Positions 11,746 through 22,600 of a DNA stretch of 64,000 bases are shown here, in pieces; the stretch's first letter is position 1; every line of letters begins with the position of its first letter. The notes below the pieces were generated by a model. That model was not told the origin of the DNA and did no database searches. It was given only the letters and a program-made list of their open reading frames with translations. Both the position numbers and the translations under genes were made by a program. Where the stretch lies: contig OX421497.1 of the NCBI GenBank assembly GCA_949126835.1, forward strand, positions 20,243,409 through 20,307,408, read 5' to 3'. The stretch is from Anisus vortex. Taxonomy: Eukaryota; Mollusca; Gastropoda; Planorbidae.

Positions 11746-12287
11746 TCCTTTTTTGTTATCTTTGCTCCTCCTATTATGTTGATATTGTGTGTGATTGGGC
11801 TATGTATGGATGATAATGTTGATGGTTGCTAAAGGATGTTGAGCGATGTTAAAAGTCTTGAGTCTGTTGTAGAAGTTGAAATATTGATGGGATTGTCTTG
11901 TGTGTTGTACATCTGGTAAGGAAATGCTCCACATTGATGTTTCTTTAGTTTTTGATAAAGTATGGGTGTTACTATTTTTACTTGTAGGAAGACCAATTGA
12001 TCTACTGGGACTTGGCCTTTAATCTGACTTTAGATTCATTGTGCTTTCCTAATTTTTACATTTGCTATGATTTATTTATATATAATATATATATATATAA
12101 TGTATATATCTATTGATAATTGTATATTATGTATATAGACGATTTTTATAAAAATTTTGTTTTTAATGTAATATATTTTATGATTAAATTAATCAATTCC
12201 AAATGCAACTCAAAAGTGTTAAATAAAGATTTATTTAATTATGTATATATTTTGATAAAAACTATTTATTTTCATATTTTAGAGCCC

Positions 12288-12293
12288 AATAAA
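12288..12293 (+). terminator. Candidate AMN1 polyadenylation signal
   Basis: An AATAAA lies about 715 bp after the AMN1 stop codon and shortly before the SINE that starts at 12329. Other AT-rich candidates exist in this stretch, so this is only the last one before a repeat boundary. Confidence 0.25.
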
Positions 12294-12328
12294 GGGACAA
12301 TAATTAATCTTTTACTTTAATGATAGAT

Positions 12329-12602
12329 GGGGCATGGTGGTCGAGCGGCAGCACATTCGACTGATGACCTGAAGGTCCTGAGTTTGAATCTTGTCGTAGA
12401 CCATGATTTTTTCCCTGGACTTGAGGGTGCCCCTGATTCTACCCAGTTCTGATGGGTAACTGACATTAATTGGGGTAAACTAAAGTGGGCTGGGCATTGT
12501 GCTGGCCACACATCCCCTCATGTGCCGTGGCCACAGAAACTGGTGAATGCTGCTTCACCAGCCCTATGATCAGCTTGGTCCGAAGGGTACTTTACTTCTA
12601 TG
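12329..12602 (+). mobile_element. tRNA-derived SINE, family A, copy 1
   Basis: The 5' part reads like a tRNA: 'ggggcatggtggtcgagcgg' includes an A-box-like region, and 'gagtttgaatc' is the B box about 50 bp later. A ~200-bp body follows, ending 'ccgaagggtactttact'. An antisense copy of the same SINE, with a better B box (ggttcgaatcc), lies at 47060-47302. Pol III promoter boxes and multi-copy occurrence support a SINE. It is not a functional tRNA gene. Confidence 0.85.
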
Positions 12603-12904
12603 ATACAGACCCTCCTACAGAGATAAGAAGATTGCTTCCTACTCATTGATCAACATTCATAATACATGGACTGGGAACATTTTTTAAAGAGAAATTACTT
12701 CTTTTAAAATGCCAAACAAACAAGATAACAAGGAAATTTCAAAACACTTTAAAAATTTTATTCCTTGGTAATTAGAAAATAAGAAATAGATCAAATACCA
12801 ATGTTGGTAAAACAATAATATTATTTATAATTTAGCTTTTGTAATTGGGAATAATGGACCACTTTGTGTGTGACTCACCTGAGAGTCAGAGAAGCCTGCA
12901 GTAG

Positions 12905-13350
12905 ATAAAGGTCATTCTATGCAGAGAAAGATCATCTTGTGTAGATAAAGGTCAAAATGTAGAGAAAGGTAATCTAATAGAGACAGGTCATCTTGTGTAG
13001 AGAAAGGTAATCTAATAAGGACAGGTAATCTTGTGTAGATAAAGGTCATTCTATGTAGAGAAAGGTAATCTAATAGAGACAGGTCATCTTGTGTAAAGAT
13101 CATTCTTTGTAGAGAAAGATAGGCTAATTTAATAAAGACAGGTCATCTTATGTAGATAAAGGTAATTCTATGTAGAGAGAAAGGTAATCTAATAGAGACA
13201 GGTCATCTTGTGTAGATAAAGATCATTCTTTGTAGAGAAAGGTAGGCTAATCTAATAAAGACAGGTCATCTTATGTAGATAAAGGTAATTCTATGTAGAG
13301 AGAAAGGTAATCTAATATAGACATATCTTAAGTAGATAAAGGTAATTCTA
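12905..13350. repeat. Degenerate ~58-bp minisatellite
   Basis: Diverged direct repeats built from 'gtagataaaggtcattctat', 'gtagagaaaggtaatctaat' and 'agagacaggtcatcttgt', with a period near 58 bp and indels. The short minus-strand frame across it is a repeat artefact. Confidence 0.75.
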
Positions 13351-13689
13351 TATTTCCTAGGGAGCTAGATGTCATCCTATGTAGGCCTACCTAGTGGTCA
13401 TTGTAAACAAAGAGTCGTCATGTGGCATTTGTAGCTACTAAGGGAGGCCACTCTAATTATGATGGTTGGTAAGAGGCTGAATCAGGTCAATGGTTCAATA
13501 CAAATAGAAGGCTCATTTTGACAAATAATGTTACAGTTGCTATTACTATGACTGTAGGGTAGATTGTTGTGGCCTACGTTTATCCGTTCTTATAGTAGGC
13601 CTACTTTCTTGATTTTTTTTAATCAGTTTTTTAAATTATGTTAAGTTCATGGTTTTCCATGTATGTTCAGATGCTACTCGGGGGAGAAA

Positions 13690-15497
13690 AACAAGCTTAT
13701 AATATATTATTTGTGTTTGTTCTTACATAGGATTGGTCAAATAATATATTATATGTGTTTGTTCTTACATAGGATTGGTCAAATAATATATTATTTGTGT
13801 TTGTTCTTACATAGGATTGGTCAAATAATATATTATATGTGTTTGTTCTTACATAGGATTGGTCAAATAATATATTATATGTGTTTGTTCTTACATAGGA
13901 TTGGTCAAATAATATATTATATGTGTTTGTTCTTACATAGGATTGGTCAAATAATATATTATATGTGTTTGTTCTTACATAGGATTGGTCAAATAATATA
14001 TTATATGTGTTTGTTCTTACATAGGATTGGTCAACTAATATTTTTTATGTGTTTGTTCTTACATAGGATTGGTCAAATAATATATTATATGTGTTTGTTC
14101 TTACATAGGATTGTTCAAATAATATATTATTTGTGTTTGTTCTTACATAGGATTGGTCAAATAATATATTATTTGTGTTTGTTCTTACATAGGATTGGTC
14201 AAATAATATATTATATGTGTTTGTTCTTACATAGGATTGGTCAAATAATATATTATTTGTGTTTGTTCTTACATAGGATTGGTCAAATAATATATTATAT
14301 GTGTTTGTTCTTACATAGGATTGGTCAAATAATATATTATATGTGTTTGTTCTTACATAGGATTGGTCAAATAATATATTATATGTGTTTGTTCTTACAT
14401 AGGATTGGTCAAATAATATATTATATGTGTTTGTTCTTACATAGGATTGGTCAACTAATATTTTTTATGTGTTTGTTCTTACATAGGATTGGTCAAATAA
14501 TATATTATATGTATTTGTTCTTACATAGGATTGGCCAAATAATATATTATATGTGTTTGTTCTTACATAGGATTGGTCAAATAATATATTATATGTGTTT
14601 GTTCTTACATAGGATTGGTCAAATAATATATTATATGTGTTTGTTCTTACATAGGATTGGTCAAATAATATATTATATGTGTTTGTTCTTACATAGGATT
14701 GGTCAAATAATATATTATTTGTGTTTGTTCTTACATAGGATTATAATATATTATTTGTGTTTGTTCTTACATAGGATTGGTCAAATAATATATTATATGT
14801 GTTTGTTCTTACATAGGATTGGTCAAATAATATATTATTTGTGTTTGTTCTTACATAGGATTGGTCAAATAATATATTATTTGTGTTTGTTCTTACATAG
14901 GATTGATCAAATAATATATTATTTGTGTTTGTTCTTACATAGGATTGGTCAAATAATATATTATTTGTGTTTGTTCTTACATAGGATTGGTCAAATAATA
15001 TATTATATGTGTTTGTTCTTACATAGGATTGGTCAAATAATATATTATATGTGTTTTTTCTTACATAGGATTGGCCAAATAATATATTATATGTGTTTGT
15101 TCTTACATAGAATTGGTCAAATAATATATTATATGTGTTTGTTCTTACATAGGATTGGTCAAATAATATATTTTTTGTGTTTGTTCTTACATAGGATTGG
15201 TCAAATAATATATTATTTGTGTTTGTTCTTACATAGGATTGGTCAAATAATATATTATATGTGTTTGTTCTTACATAGGATTGGTCAAATAATATATTAT
15301 ATGTGTTTGTTCTTACATAGGATTGGTCAAATAATATATTATATGTGTTTGTTCTTACATAGGATTGGTCAAATAATATATTATTTGTGTTTGTTCTTAC
15401 ATAGGATTGGTCAAATAATATATTATTTGTGTTTGTTCTTACATAGGATTGGTCAAATAATATATTATATGTGTTTGTTCTTACATAGGATTGGTCA
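13690..15497. repeat. 42-bp minisatellite, about 43 copies
   Basis: Unit starts 'ataatatattatatgtgttt' and continues 'gttcttacataggattggtcaa', 42 bp in all. Most variation is a TAT/TTT alternation ('attatatg' versus 'attatttg'). A recurring variant 'ctaatattttttatg' appears at 14034 and 14454, and one unit near 14740 has lost 6 bp. Because 42 is a multiple of three and the unit lacks stops, a 627-codon plus-strand frame (14-residue repeat IIYYMCLFLHRIGQ) and a minus-strand frame run through it. I do not regard either as a gene. Confidence 0.95.
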
Positions 15498-15546
15498 ATT
15501 GATGTCAGTTGTTGATTATTTAATTTTGTTGTTTTTGTTGCCATAA

Positions 15547-16238
15547 TTTGTTTTGTTTTTGTTGCCAGATTGCAGCATTTAGGCCCAGATGTGAACTGAA
15601 AAATTGGGGGCTAACAAAATGTCCTTCATTTCACTTAATCGGTAGGCTTACAATTTAAAATGTAGGCTTACACAGATTTACTGATGGTAGAGAACTGTTA
15701 CAGTTATGTAATGCCCTAATATAGTCTAATAATAACACATAGTCTATTTGTTAAAGTTGTAGCCTACTAAATAAGTGGACATATTAAGCTCATACAGATC
15801 CATCGACAGATTTATAGACTCTATGTGTAGCTATTAGGTTTTAAGGTCTAGTGTTTTCGACCGATGTAAATTTTTTTTAATCATTTAATTGTACACAAAA
15901 TTAGCAGAGTAAAAAGTTTCCCTTTCAAATTATGTCTGCATTGGCGTGGATAAGTTATTTGCTGCCTGCTGCGGACCCTAAATATAAAAGAATAAATAGC
16001 CTACATGTTCAAATCACACGAACGTTATTGTGTAATTATGTGTTAACCTATTATTACAATTACATAATCAGGAAGGCTTTCACCTAGACACGACAGACAG
16101 ACCAATGAAATGACTTTAATCGTGACATAGCTTATTTGCCTTTAATGTACGTCTACTTGCCAAACCGACTATAGTAACTTAATTAAAACACTTGCTAAGG
16201 CCTCGTACAGCCGCACCTACCACATCAACCTTCCTGTT
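15547..16238. other. No recognisable feature
   Basis: AT-rich spacer after the minisatellite. I see no coding frame longer than background and no inverted or tandem repeats. Confidence 0.4.
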
Positions 16239-16239
16239 T

Positions 16240-16490
16240 TACTGGATGTATGGTGAAGCAGCGTTAGACACATTTCTGTAGCCAGGACAAATGGTAGGGG
16301 AAGGGGGGATTATGTGATCACAACGCCCTGTAGGCCTATCCCTAGCTCTAGTATCAGGTACTCTTAGTAGAGCTGGACAGACAAAGTGACACCACGCCAG
16401 ACCACGGAAAAAACTTGGAATAACTAGAATTTGAACTAGTGACCTTTGGAATCCCAACGAGAAGGCATTGCCGCTACACTGCCAAATAAG
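16240..16490 (-). mobile_element. tRNA-derived SINE-like element
   Basis: On the minus strand, starting near 16490, the sequence reads 'ggcagtgtagcggcaatgcc', an A-box-like tRNA 5' half, followed by 'tagttcaaattctag', a B-box-like element, at tRNA spacing. A non-tRNA body continues to about 16240. It differs from SINE family A. Boundaries are approximate. Confidence 0.6.
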
Positions 16491-17150
16491 TTGTCGACTG
16501 AGGCGAATGCTGCATAGGCTTCTTCGTCCAAAAAATAAAAAGGAAGATCAACCAAAGCATATAGTCTAGTCTACACACAGATCCACCATATTTGTCAATA
16601 CAAACTAAACATAAGGCGACACTTTCACTGTTTTCATACCATGTTCATGTACAACTATGAAAGTGAAAGTAGAGATAACAACAAACATATAAAGGGTCAT
16701 AGAAACAGGAAGTGGGATATCATAAACATGTCTACAGACTGAAACCTGGCGGCTGTTAAATTCAGGAAACGGGCCTTCACCCCCTCCCCCACGCACACAT
16801 ACCATCCCCCATGCAACATGCAACTTAAAAATAAATAAGCTTATTTGTGTGTAGGCACTATGTGTGACGGGGAGGGGGGTGGGACACAGATGCTCCCCGA
16901 AGCATGTAGCCTACGGAAATATTTCGCCAAAAACCAGCCGTAAACGATTTTTGTTCCTTCTTAGGCCTAATATTGTTGTGTTCAAATGTATTGTTTATCT
17001 GTTGTCATATTAAGAGGTCGTAATTTTCTAACATGCCGGCAGAAACAGCAGGTCCCACACTTTTTTGACGCGACAAAGCTGACCAGGTACAAAATTATGT
17101 GTTAATCACACATTACTGACCGCAAGGAAAAAGTCTAGTTATATTTGAAT
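16491..17150. other. No recognisable feature
   Basis: Mixed-composition spacer containing short C-rich and G-rich stretches around 16780-16890. I cannot assign it to a gene or a repeat family. Confidence 0.4.
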
Positions 17151-17327
17151 AGTAGGGGAGAGTGAGGCTGATTGGGCATAGTGGATATATGGGCCACCCC
17201 CTCTACAGCCCAAACAAGACATCCAGTGCAGTTCCGCACATAATGAAAAAACTCACTAATGTTGTTTCCTCTACAATAGATCTGTTTTCCCGCACTTTTA
17301 ATGAAAACAAACATTTTTACAAGGCTG

Positions 17328-17624
17328 CCGCTATTTGGACCCGGGTCCCTTTAGCATGAAATGGCTATTCGGACCCGGCTTCAGTCAGAATTCCTTAAAA
17401 CTTATAGAAAACATAAAAAAAGAGGGAAACAAACACAAAAAATGTTTGTTTTACCATAATATATATCATAAGAAGTAGCACAGAAAACACCAAATCTATC
17501 ACTATCCTTTATAACCTAACCGATACTAACTATTACCAAAAATACTACAAATCCATCCCTAACCTATATAAACTAACCGATACTAATATTTATCACTAAG
17601 TCTACCGGGTCCGAATAGCCACTT
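17328..17624. mobile_element. MITE family B, copy 2 (nested in the pogo element)
   Basis: The left end 'gccgctatttggacccgggt' and right end 'ccgggtccgaatagccactt' are inverted, and the middle aligns throughout with 7230-7515. The repeated inner phrase 'atggctattcggacccggc' is also conserved. Because it interrupts the pogo element outside the transposase region, it inserted later than that element. Confidence 0.75.
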
Positions 17625-18154
17625 CGTTTTTACAATCAGTTTTTGTTTTCAAGCCGCTAAAGCCAGATTTTCACACCCATTCTTCTTATTCTAAGTACCA
17701 CAATTTGAATACTAGTCTTTGGTAAGTACAAGTTTATGTTAACTTATTCTTCATAGGACGTTTTGAAACAAGTTTTATAATAATATAGATTAAAGCTTTT
17801 AATCTAGGTCACTTTCTTTACAACTGCTCACTGTGGGGATGATTTGACCAGCAGTGGCTCACTTATCCCCACTGCTGCCACTTTAATGTTAATTTGTTTA
17901 AGTGTTTCAAATATTGAAAAAAATATTAAATTCTGCATTCAAACATATAATTATACGATTAAAAATACTAATGACCCTTTTTAATATATTTTTCGGCTAT
18001 TTATTAGATTAATTATTATAGAATATAGGCTATGTAGTAGTCCTTATAGACTTTTTTAGTCATGACATGTAGAGAAATTGTATTCATATTTTGATATAGC
18101 CTTAAGTATGCCATGTAAATTCTGTTTTATATATTTATATATTTTAGGTGCATC

Positions 18155-19240
18155 ATGCCTCAGTTCTATAAACGTAAAAGAACAGCACATGGGACAACCT
18201 TGCCAGAGGAAATGAAAAGGCAGTAGAGGCAGTGGCTAATGGAATGAAGGTGAGGGAGGCAGCCAGACAGTACAGAATACCAAGGAGCACACTACAGCAC
18301 AACGTAGAAAAGGCAAAGTCTGGAGCTGAACAACGACCTAACTATCAAAATAGACATATTTTCACCAGCAGAAGAAGCTATTTTGGCAGAATATCTCGAT
18401 ACTTGTGCAAAAATGTGTTATGGGCTTGACTACCCAAAACTTGAGAAACTTAGCTTATGAGATGGCTGTTGCTTTCAAAATTTCACACCCGTCCCAGTAG
18501 GACGAGAATAAAACAGCAGGCAAAGAATGGATGATAAGTTTCATGAGACGAAATCCTCGCTTAAGTATCCCACAACCAGAAGCTACATCATAGCTACATC
18601 ATATTCAAGAGCAACAGCATTCAATGGACATACAGTGGTGATATTTTTTACCCTGCTTGAGAAAACTTATCGTGAACTAAAGAAAACAGGAGCACATATA
18701 TTTAATCTGGACGAAAAGGGGATTGCTACAGTCCACAAGTTACCAAAAGTTGTTGGTCCACGTGGTATTAAGCAGATGGGACAAATCACATCAGGAGAAA
18801 GGGGTGCGCTAGTGACAATGTGTTGTGTTATTTCAGCAGTTGGTCAAAGCTTGCCACCAGTATTTGTGTTTCCTTGTAAGAATCTGAAAGACTTTATGCT
18901 GAATACTGCACCAGAAGAATCTTTAGGTCTTGCTCATCCATCATGATGGATGACTGGGGATAACTTTATTAAAGTCATAAAACACATAATAAAAAATGTA
19001 CGACCTTCAAAAGACTTCCCAATAAATGTGACTTTAGACAACCATAAAAGCCATCTTTCCTACAATGCTCTAGAATTGGCAAAGAAAAATAGTATTTACA
19101 TCATCACTCTTCCACCTCGTGTAATTAAAATGTATTATTGGCCTTTTAAAAAAATGTTACTCAAACGGCCCAGTTATCCCCACCCGATGGCCCAGTTATA
19201 CCAGTGGACCATATATCACCACTTTGATATACCTCACTAA
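18155..19240 (+). pseudogene. pogo/Tigger-like transposase pseudogene
   Basis: The ATG at 18155 opens 'MPQFYKRKRTAHGTTLPEEM', the usual start of this transposase group. A frameshift or stop follows near 18223. Then come the helix-turn-helix part 'KVREAARQYRIPRSTLQ', the linker 'HIFTSRR', and after more breaks the DDE core: first Asp in 'IFNLDEKGIATV', then 'QITSGERGALVTMCCVISA' and 'PPVFVFP'. After a stop at 18943 comes the second Asp in 'VTLDNHKSHLS'. The expected 'H-K-L-Q-P-L-D' region with the third catalytic Asp is missing: after 'IITLPPR' the sequence jumps to 'WPFKKML'. The gene is clearly inactive. The host role would have been DNA transposition. Confidence 0.85.
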
Positions 19241-19449
19241 AACATTAATAACTTTTTTCTGTTCATAATATTGCTGTGCATTCATGATGTTTTTTTTTCA
19301 ACTAAATAAACATTCATGTAAAACTAATCTTGTGATATCTTTTTTAGTTTTTGTAATATATCAATTTTTATGAAATGTGCATTTTCTCGGCCCAATCATC
19401 CCAACTCTCCCCTAGACTTAAATTACATTGTGGTCATTTTTTAAAAAGG

Positions 19450-19580
19450 GGCCATGTTAGTCAAGAGGGAGCGCGCTCAAAAAGCGGTTACAAAGATCCC
19501 ACCCCTTCTAGTTCCCAACTGTACCGAGCATCTTGGAATGTTTCCTCACTAGCTCTGACGCTAGACCACCATGTCCGAGA
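19450..19580 (+). mobile_element. Possible tRNA-like SINE fragment
   Basis: 'ggggccatgttagtcaagag' followed by 'gagcgcgctc' resembles the 5' half of tRNA-derived SINEs, and 'ctagttcccaac' could be a decayed B box. There is no second copy in the window, so this is weak. Confidence 0.3.
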
Positions 19581-19654
19581 GGAAAAAAACTTTTTCAATA
19601 TCCCCGCCATTTAATTCTTTATCGGTGTGTGTTTTTCGTTTATAATTGTAAGTG

Positions 19655-22600
19655 TATAGGCTTACTGGGGGTCTGGCAAACTACCACAGCTGGGTGTATA
19701 GGCTTACTGGGGGTCTGGTAAACTACCACAGCTGGGTGTATAGGCTTACTGGGGGTCTGGTAAACTACCACAGCTGGGTGTATAGGCTTACTGGGGGTCT
19801 GGTAAACTACCACAGCTGGGTGTATAGGCTTACTGGGGGTCTGGTAAACTACCACAGCTGGGTGTATAGGCTTACTGGGGGTCTGGTAAACTACCACAGC
19901 TGGGTGTATAGGCTTACTGGGGGTCTGGTAAACTACCACAGCTGGGTGTATAGGCTTACTGGGGGTCTGGTAAACTACCACAGCTGGGTGTATAGGCTTA
20001 CTGGGGGTCTGGTAAACTACCACAGCTGGGTGTATAGGCTTACTGGGGGTCTGGTAAACTACCACAGCTGGGTGTATAGGCTTACTGGGGGTCTGGTAAA
20101 CTACCACAGCTGGGTGTATAGGCTTACTGGGGGTCTGGTAAACTACCACAGCTGGGTGTATAGGCTTACTGGGGGTCTGGTAAACTACCACAGCTGGGTG
20201 TATAGGCTTACTGGGGGTCTGGTAAACTACCACAGCTGGGTGTATAGGCTTACTGGGGGTCTGGTAAACTACCACAGCTGGGTGTATAGGCTTACTGGGG
20301 GTCTGGTAAACTACCATAGCTGGGTGTATAGGCTTACTGGGGGTCTGGTAAACTACCACAGCTGGGTGTATAGGCTTATTGGGGATCTGGTAAACTACCA
20401 CAGCTGGGTGTATAGGCTTACTGGGGGTCTGGTAAATTACCACAGCTGGGTGTATAGGCTTACTGGGGATCTGGTAAACTACCACAGCTGGGTGTATAGG
20501 CTTACTGGGGGTCTGGTAAACTACCACAGCTGGGTGTATAGGCTTACTGGGGGTCTGGTAAACTACCACAGCTGGGTGTATAGGCTTACTGGGGGTCTGG
20601 TAAACTACCACAGCTGGGTGTATAGGCTTACTGGGGGTCTGGTAAACTACCACAGCTGGGTGTATAGGCTTACTGGGGGTCTGGTAAACTACCACAGCTG
20701 GGTGTATAGGCTTACTGGGGGTCTGGTAAACTACCACAGCTGGGTGTATAGGCTTACTGGGGGTCTGGTAAACTACCACAGCTGGGTGTATAGGCTTACT
20801 GGGGGTCTGGTAAACTACCACAGCTGGGTGTATAGGCTTACTGGGGGTCTGGTAAACTACCACAGCTGGGTGTATAGGCTTACTGGGGGTCTGGTAAACT
20901 ACCACAGCTGGGTGTATAGGCTTACTGGGGGTCTGGTAAACTACCACAGCTGGGTGTATAGGCTTACTGGGGGTCTGGTAAACTACCACAGCTGGGTGTA
21001 TAGGTTTACTGGGGGTCTGGTAAACTACCACAGCTGGGTGTATAGGTTTACTGGGGGTCTGGTAAACTACCACAGCTGGGTGTATAGGCTTACTGGGGGT
21101 CTGGTAAACTACCACAGCTGGGTGTATAGGCTTACTGGGGGTCTGGTAAACTACCACAGCTGGGTGTATAGGCTTACTGGGGGTCTGGTAAACTACCACA
21201 GCTGGGTGTATAGGCTTACTGGGGGTCTAAAAACTACCACAGCTGGGTGTATAGGCTTACTGGGGGTCTGGTAAACTACCACAGCTGGGTGTATAGGCTT
21301 ACTGGGGGTCTGGTAAACTACCACAGCTGGGTGTATAGGCTTACTGGGGGTCTGGTAAACTACCACAGCTGGGTGTATAGGCTTACTGGGGGTCTGGTAA
21401 ACTACCACAGCTGGGTGTATAGGCTTACTGGGGGTCTGGTAAACTACCACAGCTGGGTGTATAGGCTTACTGGGGGTCTGGTAAACTACCACAGCTGGGT
21501 GTATAGGCTTACTGGGGGTCTGGTAAACTACCACAGCTGGGTGTATAGGCTTACTGGGGGTCTGGTAAACTACCACAGCTGGGTGTATAGGCTTACTGGG
21601 GGTCTGGTAAACTACCACAGCTGGGTGTATAGGCTTACTGGGGGTCTGGTAAACTACCACAGCTGGGTGTATAGGCTTACTGGGGGTCTGGTAAACTACC
21701 ACAGCTGGGTGTATAGGCTTACTGGGGGTCTGGTAAACTACCACAGCTGGGTGTATAGGCTTACTGGGGGTCTGGTAAACTACCACAGCTGGGTGTATAG
21801 GCTTACTGGGGGTCTGGTAAACTACCACAGCTGGGTGTATAGGCTTACTGGGGGTCTGGTAAACTACCACAGCTGGGTGTATAGGCTTATTGGGGATCTG
21901 GTAAACTACCACAGCTGGGTGTATAGGCTTACTGGGGGTCTGGTAAACTACCACAGCTGGGTGTATAGGCTTACTGGGGATCTGGTAAACTACCACAGCT
22001 GGGTGTATAGGCTTACTGGGGGTCTGGTAAACTACCACAGCTGGGTGTATAGGCTTACTGGGGGTCTGGTAAACTACCACAGCTGGGTGTATAGGCTTAC
22101 TGGGGGTCTGGTAAACTACCACAGCTGGGTGTATAGGCTTACTGGGGGTCTGGTAAACTACCACAGCTGGGTGTATAGGCTTACTGGGGGTCTGGTAAAC
22201 TACCATAGCTGGGTGTATAGGCTTACTGGGGGTCTGGTAAACTACCACAGCTGGGTGTATAGGCTTATTGGGGATCTGGTAAACTACCACAGCTGGGTGT
22301 ATAGGCTTACTGGGGGTCTGGTAAACTACCACAGCTGGGTGTATAGGCTTACTGGGGGTCTGGTAAACTACCACAGCTGGGTGTATAGGCTTATTGGGGA
22401 TCTGGTAAACTACCACAGCTGGGTGTATAGGCTTACTGGGGGTCTGGTAAACTACCACAGCTGGGTGTATAGGCTTACTGGGGGTCTGGTAAACTACCAC
22501 AGCTGGGTGTATAGGCTTACTGGGGGTCTGGTAAACTACCACAGCTGGGTGTATAGGCTTACTGGGGGTCTGGTAAACTACCACAGCTGGGTGTATAGGC

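Larger units (their letters stand above)
17153..19414 (+). mobile_element. pogo/Tigger-like Tc1-mariner DNA transposon
   Basis: The element body is 17155-19412, with TA at 17153-17154 and 19413-19414. The left end is 'GGGGAGAGTGAGGCTGATTG' and the complement of the right end is 'GGGGAGAGTTGGGATGATTG', giving TIRs of about 24 bp with few mismatches. TA targets and an internal pogo-type transposase fit the superfamily. MITE B copy 2 is nested near its left end (17328-17624). Confidence 0.88.

Noticed and set aside
12329..12400. Genuine tRNA gene
   Set aside because: Pol III boxes are present, but the cloverleaf is not maintained and the same 270-bp unit recurs at 47 kb, so it is a SINE.
13690..15497. 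Possible CRISPR-like array because of regular 42-bp periodicity
   Set aside because: There are no unique spacers between conserved repeats; the whole unit repeats. The context is a eukaryotic genome.
13663..15546. 627-codon frame with a hydrophobic 14-residue repeat, looking like a multi-pass membrane protein
   Set aside because: By-product of the 42-bp minisatellite; the opposite strand is also open for 267 codons and flanking codons look random.
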